Positions 57,505 through 64,000 of a DNA stretch of 64,000 nt are shown one piece after another (position 1 is the stretch's first letter; every line of letters starts with the position of its first letter). A program made the position numbers and the translations under genes. The notes beneath the pieces are model-generated. The model was not told where the DNA came from and did not search any database. It saw only the letters and a list, made by a program, of their open reading frames with translations. The DNA is taken from assembly GCF_050947335.1 (NCBI RefSeq), contig NC_134997.1, forward strand, positions 4,402,001 to 4,466,000, in the 5' to 3' direction. Origin of the DNA: Megachile rotundata (Eukaryota; Arthropoda; Insecta; Hymenoptera; Megachilidae).

Positions 57505-58650
57505 TTACACCAAAAGGATATCTCGCAAGTCTACTCTCAAAATTTCAAGTCAAAAGACTTAAAACTGCGATCTGTAGCATGATACTGTCAAACAAACAGA
57601 AAAACGAACAAATGCAAGTCGAGTTGTTTCAGGAGCCTCATTCGGCAATAAGTAAAAATTATGTTAAATAACGATACCAATAGTTTAACAAGAATATATT
57701 TACGTTTCGATAAAGGCTTCTATTTCACTGGTCTACTCTAATATCTTCCTTGAACCATATCTGACATATCGCTATACAGACATGAGACATTTATTTTGAA
57801 ACTGAACACTCAGAAATTTTGAGACTTTGTTACTTTGGAAGTTTGGAATTTTCAAGTTTTTAAGACTATGTCTAACACCATTTTATGTATACCTATTTCT
57901 AAGAAGTGATTTTTGACACCTTTTCGTTCCAATGCAAATAATTGCGAAAATTGTTGGGATTTCTAATTATCAGTTAAGTGTAGATAATTTGAGGCATATA
58001 TTTACTGATACATTGATGTGTTCTTATTAGAGATTATTTAATCAGGCGAATATAGACGGGAAATAAACATTACAACTGAAATCTGGATTCTCTAATCTGC
58101 TTATAATTGATATGATGTTGCAAAATGGTGGTGATATTTATATGTAAAATGGTTTAAAATTAGCCACTATTTTTCATGAAATCTTTAAGGTATCAAAAGA
58201 CACCTCATGGTAGAAGTATACCGTATGCACATTTTTAGATCTAGGATGACCCGGAAGAAAACGATATCTCTAAATTAATTTAACAACTATTATATGAAAA
58301 GTCAAAAAATTAATTATAAAGAAATGATTCAGCTTGGAGAATAATTTTAAGTTAAAATTTGAAAGGTGTCAACTCTTGGTAGAAATAGTGTCAAACTGTA
58401 AGACTTCAGATCCATAAAACAACTTTTGTCACTTGAAGCTTTGAAATCTTAAAATGTTTGAGATGGTTAAATTGTTATACCTTGAAGTATCAAAGCCTTG
58501 AAATTTTAGAACTCTGCAGTCTCCAAACATTGCATACACAAAATAGTAACACGCAATAAACAAACAAATACAGATCGTTCCAGTACCCTCACTATTCGCC
58601 AATTAAAAATTCGAAATTTCCGTGCACCCACATTTCCAAATTTCCGATCT
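57505..58650. other. AT-rich stretch with a possible eroded inverted-repeat element
   Basis: A 91-codon plus frame (57396-57671) overlaps the left end and has no domain. The string ctatttctaagaagtg...ttgacacctttt at about 57893-57923 recurs inverted at about 58366-58393 and, more weakly, at 58196-58225. This may be an eroded inverted-repeat element. Confidence 0.3.
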
Positions 58651-58654
58651 CGAA

Positions 58655-59115
58655 GTTCCGTTCCCAAGTGCGGGGTGAAATAATGCCGTAGGTACGCAAC
58701 AGATTTCTTTCGTGAAGTGTATTCAATTTCTCATTCAGGATATCATGCATCATCTTTCAGCTGAGAAAATTATTCCTTCGATCTTGCAGGATTTCCGCGC
58801 ACAATGCGTCTTGCACAATCTTCGCGAATCGTCATAAATCATGTCGACGGATCGCGTGGGTGGCCAACGAACACGCTTGCTATTCGATGCATAAGCAACA
58901 TTTTACAACATTTTTATACGTTGCCGCGATTCGACCAGTTAAAAGTACCAGATTGTTCCGCAATAAATACTGCTTTTCGGGGACGTTGTATTTCAACTGC
59001 TTTCACCTTAAATCTTCCTTGCATCGTTTTTTCTTTGCGTTTGCAATGATTAAGGAAGCAATTAACGACTTTCATGTTTAAACAATGGTAAATTACAGCT
59101 AAATACATCCACCTT
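58655..59115. other. Less AT-rich, non-repetitive patch
   Basis: Overlapping plus frames (58804-59049 and 58860-59081) and a minus frame, none with a domain. Candidate regulatory sequence. Confidence 0.3.
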
Positions 59116-59255
59116 TCGGATAAAATAATAAAAAAAGTTATAAATCAGTTAACCTCAACAATTTTCTAGACAGTTGCGTCATTTATAGATCACAATTGCT
59201 ACGTGAAAACAAATAAAATTGAAAAGTTACACTTTGTGTTTAACGATCCTTGATT

Positions 59256-60142
59256 TTGAAGACTGTAAATTTTTTTTTTTTAAATAGTGGTTTATAGTCG
59301 CATCAACTACCCAGGTTGTTAGCAACTGTTGACCAGTTTACGGAGATAAGGTTATGGTCGGAAGTGGATAGTTTGATATAACTTTTTCATAGTTGCGTAA
59401 GGATTTCTATAATTTTACAAAATTTTAGTAATGTGTCTTGATACGCTGTTGATGTGGTTGCTTCAGTGAGGTTGTTCTTGATGATTAATCTTCTTCTGGC
59501 GTGGTTATATTTTCTGCATTCCAATATTATGTGTTTGATGGTTATGGTTGTGTTGCATATATCGCACCTTCTGGGGGAACCGTTTTCGAGTATGTATGAG
59601 TGAGTCAATTTGGTGTATTCGGTCCTAATTCGGGTTATTGCTACTTGATTTCTTCTATTGTGTTTAGGGTTAGTTTTTAAATCGTAAAATTTGTCGAGTT
59701 ATTGATAGGTTGAGCTGGCTTTGTATTTTCTCCATGTAGAGTCCCATGACTGTTTTAGTAGTATCGCGATATAATTATTGATGTCCGCAGAGGTGTTTAA
59801 TATCGACTGGTTTTCTGTGACTGTAGTCGCTGCAATTTTTGCCTGAAGGTCGGCCATGGTGTTTCCGTAGATATCCATGTGGGAAAGAACCCACGCTATG
59901 ATTACAGTTTTGTTGTCTTTGGCTAATTTATCATATTTTTCCTGAATTTCTAAGTGTATTTCAGCGGTGTATTTTATGTTTTGAGTTTTTCGGATGGTGG
60001 AGAGGGAATCAGAGAAGATAATGAACTTGAAGTGAGGAGATCAGTTGATAAGGTTAAGAGCTGATAGGATTGCGTATGTTTCAGTTGTATGAATACTATT
60101 GTAGGGGTGTAGACCATAACTGGACGTTGAAGACTGTAAATT
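59256..60142 (-). mobile_element. 5'-truncated non-LTR (LINE) retrotransposon with 16-bp target-site duplication
   Basis: TTGAAGACTGTAAATT occurs at 59256-59271 and again at 60127-60142, directly flanking the insert. At the lower-coordinate side a T-run (59270-59281 on plus) is the poly-A tail of a minus-strand insertion. The body (59272-60126, about 855 bp) holds only the C-terminal RNase H region and 3' end of ORF2, the usual outcome of incomplete reverse transcription. Comparison with 38870-39110 shows the pre-insertion sequence. Confidence 0.93.
59387..60124 (-). pseudogene. ORF2 C-terminus: RNase H domain and zinc-knuckle tail, broken by two stops
   Basis: Read on minus, about 245 codons in one frame. 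RNase H hallmarks appear in order: TTETYAILSALNLI (catalytic Glu), FIIFSDSLST (catalytic Asp), and WVLSHMDIYGNTMAD (His and final Asp of the WxxxHxxxxGNxxAD block). Then comes a C-terminal C-x2-C-x7-H-x4-C motif (CDIC...HIILEC) typical of RNase H-bearing non-LTR elements of the Jockey/I/R1 group. In-frame stops lie at 60043-60041 (TGA) and 59701-59699 (TAA). The frame ends at 59387 with TGA. The reverse transcriptase and endonuclease are missing. The piece is inactive, and an RNase H domain is seen but not needed by its surroundings. Confidence 0.92.
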
Positions 60143-60306
60143 GAATTGAACCCCAAATTCAATTGCAATAAAAATTTTAGTCTGGTTCACGTGTGAACTG
60201 TAAGGTGCGTCACGAGTGTGACACGATATTGTACTACAAGGTAAAAATATGAAAATGAAATTTCATAAAACAAAAAAATGTTAAGGAAATTTATAAGCTT
60301 AGAAGC

Positions 60307-60540
60307 TCATTTTGCAGATTTGTGAGTAAAACCGAAGAAGTTTAAAAGTTCACGGATTTCACGAGAATATTTCGCTAAAAGATCCAGTTTGTCCGGTTGA
60401 AGGATTGTTTTTGAACGGCAAGGAGAATGTGTACGTTCTTTCGATGGCACCAGCAACATTTTCAGATATAAATTAGCTACGATAAGGCTGCTTTGTCGGC
60501 TCGCCTTGCGTGCCGCAAACTTGCGATCAACATTTTCCAT
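60307..60540 (-). other. Candidate small open reading frame, unknown protein (weak)
   Basis: A 77-codon minus-strand frame beginning MENVDRKFAARKAS, with balanced amino acid composition, basic (many Lys and Arg) and with a probable amphipathic helix near the C-terminus (DKLDLLAKYSREIRELLNFF). Third positions are mixed, not purely AT-driven. It begins directly after a CpG-rich stretch. No family recognised, no poly-A signal seen. It could be a small gene, an exon or chance. Confidence 0.22.
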
Positions 60541-60544
60541 CGTG

Positions 60545-60985
60545 GCACGAATATACGCGCGTGTACGATCGCTTTCTCGCTAATGAATTCGTAATCTCCA
60601 ACCTGTAATCGCAATTACACACTCTCTGTTTCTGATGCTTAATTTCTGACGATTTTTTACGAGTTGCCGGCTGCCGATACACCGCAGTCATTCACGTGTC
60701 TGAAATTAAAATCAGAATTAAAGATTAACACCTTATCGATACGAGAGACGCGATCTCATCGTTTACGTGTCCTTGTTAACTTCTTTCGATCGTCGAGCAA
60801 TTAAGATGCCACTTTTTCAATTGCTGGGAGGATAAACATGTGCGGAAATTTTATCTAATTACGTGCGTGGAATTTAAATGTTTTACGATGGTTAAAGTAT
60901 TAAATTATTTTTACAAGGATTTTTTTTCATTGCACTTCATCTAAAAGTAACTCATTATATCGAAGAATTATTTGTACTTTTTTCA
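60545..60985. other. Moderately GC, non-repetitive stretch
   Basis: CpG-containing sequence without repeats or frames. Candidate conserved non-coding DNA. Confidence 0.3.
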
Positions 60986-60989
60986 GTAT

Positions 60990-61705
60990 AGAGGGACTTT
61001 GGAAAATTGTGAAATTTTGGGAAAGTAATGTTAGATTTTTGGGAATTCGAGATATTTTATTTTTGGTAATTGTGATTGTTTTGATGTGCCATTATTAATT
61101 TTTGCTACTATATCATTTCTAATATCTTTATTCCAATTCTGGTGATTTGAAGATATGGCGAATTTAGTGAATCTCGAGATTTAAAAATTTGGGGATTTTT
61201 AAAATGACAGATTTTAGGATTTGAAGATTTAGACATTTGGGAATTTTAGGTATTTGGAAATTTAAGGAGTTTCGGTATTTATGGATTTTATAATTTGGAG
61301 ATTTAGGAGTTTTACGGTTTGGCGATTTCAGAATTTGGGAATTTAGAAGTTTTGCGGTTTGGTGATTTTAGAATTTGGAGATATAAGAGTTTGGAAATTT
61401 TTAAATTGACATTTTACAAAATTTGTAAACTTGTGGATTTTGGGATTTTGCAAGTTGAAGATTTGGGATTTGGAGAGTTAAGAATTTAAGGATCAAGGGA
61501 TTTCGCGATTTAGGTATGTGAGTTAGGAATTTGGGGATAGGAGAATCTGGAAATATAAGGATTTGAAGATACGAGAACGTTAACATTTAGAAATTGAAGT
61601 TTTATATAATTTTGGAATTTGAGGATTTGAAAATGTTTGAATTTGAAAATATCTCGATCCGAGTACTTAAGGATTAGAAATTAGAAAATTAACAAAATTT
61701 GCAAA
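60990..61705. repeat. Degenerate 8-bp simple-repeat block (GGAATTTAG orientation)
   Basis: Steps such as ggatttgaagatttag and ttggagatttagg. Includes a locally duplicated gttttgcggtttgg/gttttacggtttgg motif (61309-61358). Confidence 0.8.
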
Positions 61706-61709
61706 TTCA

Positions 61710-62110
61710 ACCTACAGAATTTTAGGGTTCATTATTTCGAAAGAATTTGGTTGAACGCTTGATGTACCTATAAAATATGTTTATGATTGCGTATAAAACA
61801 GAAATGTTTTTATTTTAATTTTGATTAAGTACTTACGTATCCGATCACCTGTATAAACGAGTTATTTTTAATTTTATGAGAAGCGTAATGACGTCTTTCA
61901 CGATTGATTGACGTATGCTGCGAATACATTGATATTAAAAATTGTCTCTGATAAATATACTTTATCATACAGTCATCTGTTATACGTTGTAGAAAACTAT
62001 AGATTAGGATCACAGTTGTTTACAATATATGTTTGCAAAGTTTACAGTTGTATTTGTAAATGCAATTACTATTCTTCGAGAACAGTGAAGTAAAGCTTCC
62101 TTCACATGTG
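61710..62110. other. AT-rich stretch, no gene recognised
   Basis: Overlapping 61-62-codon frames on both strands, no domain. Confidence 0.35.
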
Positions 62111-62111
62111 A

Positions 62112-63055
62112 ATTTCACTCTGATTCATTTGCTATAATTAACAATTAGTCAGCTCGCATTGAAAGTACTGTAGATTTCTTTAAGTAGTTATGTTAGACTT
62201 GAACTTTAACTTGTTATAAGTGCCATTTTTTCATACTTTTCAGTCATAAAATTGTGTTTGACTTCACACACGTCAAAATCAATTTTATATACAATACACA
62301 AATTTTACTTGGTTTCATAGTATTAGAAACAATCAGTCATTTTATATTAATAATAGTGATAAATACTTATGTTGTTATTCTTGGTAAACCTTAACCTTTA
62401 ATTTGATCTATTATAAGTATTGTTTCGTCATATTTTTCTGTCATGAAATTATGTTAGAATTCGAACATATCGAAATCAATTTTTTGAATAATATACAAAC
62501 TTTACCCTGACTCGTTCACTGCAATTAATAATCAATCAGTTTATTACAAATACAGTAATAAATTCTTTATATAATCTTTTTTATTAGACCTCAAACTTTA
62601 ATTTGAAGCACCACAATTTCTATTTTGTGACACTTTTCTGTCATGAAATTATGTTAGACGTTATACATAGCAGTTTTATCTTTTTGAACAATATACAAAC
62701 TCCACTATGATTCATTACTTGCTATAATTAATAATCACTCATTTCGTATGCAATCTTCTTTAATAGATCATAAGCTTTAATTTGTTGTAGCAGAAATTTT
62801 ATTTTGTGACACTTTTCTCTCATGAAATTACATTAAACATAATACATGTTAAAATCAATTTTTTGAATAATACACGGACTTTTTCGTCGACTCATTATTT
62901 GCTGCAATTGATAATTAATTGTTAAATATGAAGAATAGTAGTGAACGTTTTATGAAATCATTTTTGCTAAATATTCAGTTTCAATCTGATGTGTCACAGT
63001 GCTATTTTGATATACTTTTATGTCAAGATATAATATTTACACTTTACACGTTTAT
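62112..63055. repeat. Diverged tandem repeat with unit of about 180-210 bp (4-5 copies)
   Basis: The marker TCATGAAATTATGTTAGA (first copy tcataaaattgtgtttga) starts at 62244, 62441, 62641 and 62820, and a weak fifth copy (tgtcaagatataa) lies near 63032. Other shared parts in the same order are gctataattaataatca, taaactttaatttg, tttctgtc and aaatcaattttttgaataat. Copies are roughly 70-80 percent alike by eye. Satellite-like in unit length but short. Confidence 0.88.
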
Positions 63056-63059
63056 AAAT

Positions 63060-63460
63060 CAGATGATAAAGTAGTTCTACGAATATCAGTTAAGTTATTA
63101 CTCGCTAGGCTTTAATAATTCTCTGTTTAGAAGTTTTTAGAAATGGAACAACCTTCGTGTTTTTACGTCACGTTTCCACGTTATTTCGTCTTTTGAGTTT
63201 CACGTATAGCCAAGGACAGTCACATTTGTCAAACTGACAGGATTGTAGGTGGTAGTCATTTCGGAATATTTGGCTTACGAAAAAAGAATTCCGATATAAC
63301 CTGAATAGCCTAATTAACCGGAAATGTTCCTTTGACAAATTACATGTGTAATCCATTCTAATTTTATTCTTTTCTTATTACATATTACAGACAGAACTTA
63401 TTACACATTTTTTTGTACCGTGGCTATCTTCAAAACATTTTCACACTTTTACATTTTTAT
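63060..63460. other. Spacer without recognisable gene
   Basis: Moderately AT-rich. A 62-codon minus frame (63168-63356) has no domain. Confidence 0.35.
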
Positions 63461-63462
63461 AT

Positions 63463-63895
63463 TTCCAAATTTCATATTTTAAAATCACGTAATTAGTAAA
63501 TTTTTAGATTTCATATTTTAAAATCACTGAATTAGTAAATTTTCAAATTTCATATTTTAAAATCACGTAATTAGTAAATTTTCAGATTTCATATTTTAAA
63601 ATCACTGAATTAGAAAATTTTCAAATTTCATATTTTAAAATCACTGAATTAGTAAATTTTCAAATTTCATATTTTAAAATCACTGAATTAGTAAATTTTC
63701 AAATTTCATATTTTAAAATCACTGAATTGGTAAAATTCCAAATTTCATATTTTAAAATCACTGAATTAGTAAATTTTCAAATTTCATATTTTAAAATCAC
63801 TGAATTGGTAAAATTCCAAATTTCATATTTCAAAACGATTGAGTTAGTAAATTTCCAAATTTCATATTTCGAAATCAAGTTAGTAAATCTCTAAA
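63463..63895. repeat. 39-bp tandem minisatellite (about 11 copies)
   Basis: ttcatattttaaaatcac recurs at 63471, 63510 and 63549 and so on every 39 bp, alternating with gaattagtaaattttcaaa. Units are highly similar (several identical neighbours), decaying only in the last two. Indicates recent expansion. Confidence 0.95.
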
Positions 63896-64000
63896 AGTTG
63901 AACGAATGAAATTTTCATTAAGAGTCCTAAGCTCCGCTATTAGCATATCTGTTGATCTTATAGAAGTTCCAAGGATGAAAAGGACGATAGTTAAAGAAGG

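Larger units (their letters stand above)
59120..60245. repeat. Dispersed repeat family Y, copy 2, split by a retrotransposon
   Basis: 59120-59271 and 60127-60240 together align with the continuous stretch 38870-39110. The interruption is exactly the retrotransposon bounded by its target-site duplication. Confidence 0.85.

Noticed and set aside
63463..63895. CRISPR-like regular array
   Set aside because: Units are contiguous tandem copies without unique spacers, and the genome is eukaryotic. The same applies to the 32-, 27- and 16-bp arrays.

Overview
This 64 kb window looks like non-coding nuclear DNA from an insect, most plausibly a hymenopteran (bee-, ant- or wasp-like). It is strongly AT-rich, yet CpG dinucleotides are common in the less AT-rich islands. 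It carries insect-type transposon debris: TA-flanked Tc1/mariner-like elements, TTAA-flanked piggyBac-type miniature elements, hAT-like ends and an RNase H-bearing non-LTR retrotransposon. No operon, ribosome binding site, CRISPR array, tRNA, rRNA or intact host protein gene could be recognised. The window is most likely intergenic or a very large intron. The only protein of recognisable family is the broken C-terminal part of a non-LTR retrotransposon ORF2 (minus strand, 59387-60124). A few short open frames are listed as weak candidates only.

Layout. Roughly a fifth or more of the window consists of about 18 separate blocks of one degenerate simple-sequence family. Its basic step is 8 bp (AAATTCCC-like on one strand, GGGAATTT-like on the other). 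In places it is organised as 16-bp dimers and higher-order units of 94, 100 and 142 bp. The blocks occur in both orientations (for example 3.5-4.85, 14.8-16.1, 19.5-20.6, 21.2-22.4, 28.4-29.4, 30.5-31.9, 33.1-34.0 and 37.3-38.8 kb). Many directly abut islands of higher GC (5.15-5.64, 14.15-14.74, 18.96-19.26, 27.5-28.3, 29.4-30.45, 31.9-32.6 and 37.0-37.3 kb), which are the best places to look for promoters, exons or enhancers.

Separate minisatellites have units of 15, 25, 27 (twice), 30, 32, 39 and about 200 bp. At 44.4-46.7 kb lies a TACTAT-type array interrupted by a degraded hAT-like element and by a 748-bp foldback element with two arms of about 290 bp.

Mobile elements. At least nine TTAA-bounded miniature elements were found, several carrying a subterminal hairpin whose stem sequence differs between copies while pairing is kept. 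Four short elements are packed into 0.8 kb at 34.1-34.9 kb. Two copies of a terminal-inverted-repeat element carry an internal CpG-dense 15-bp minisatellite (48.6-49.4 kb and, inverted, 52.6-53.2 kb). Several insertions sit inside duplicated sequence, so empty and filled sites can be compared within the window: a TTAA element in one half of a 139-bp tandem duplication (32.6-33.1 kb), the minisatellite element inside one copy of a dispersed repeat (24.5 and 48.0 kb), and the retrotransposon inside one copy of another dispersed repeat (38.9 and 59.1 kb).
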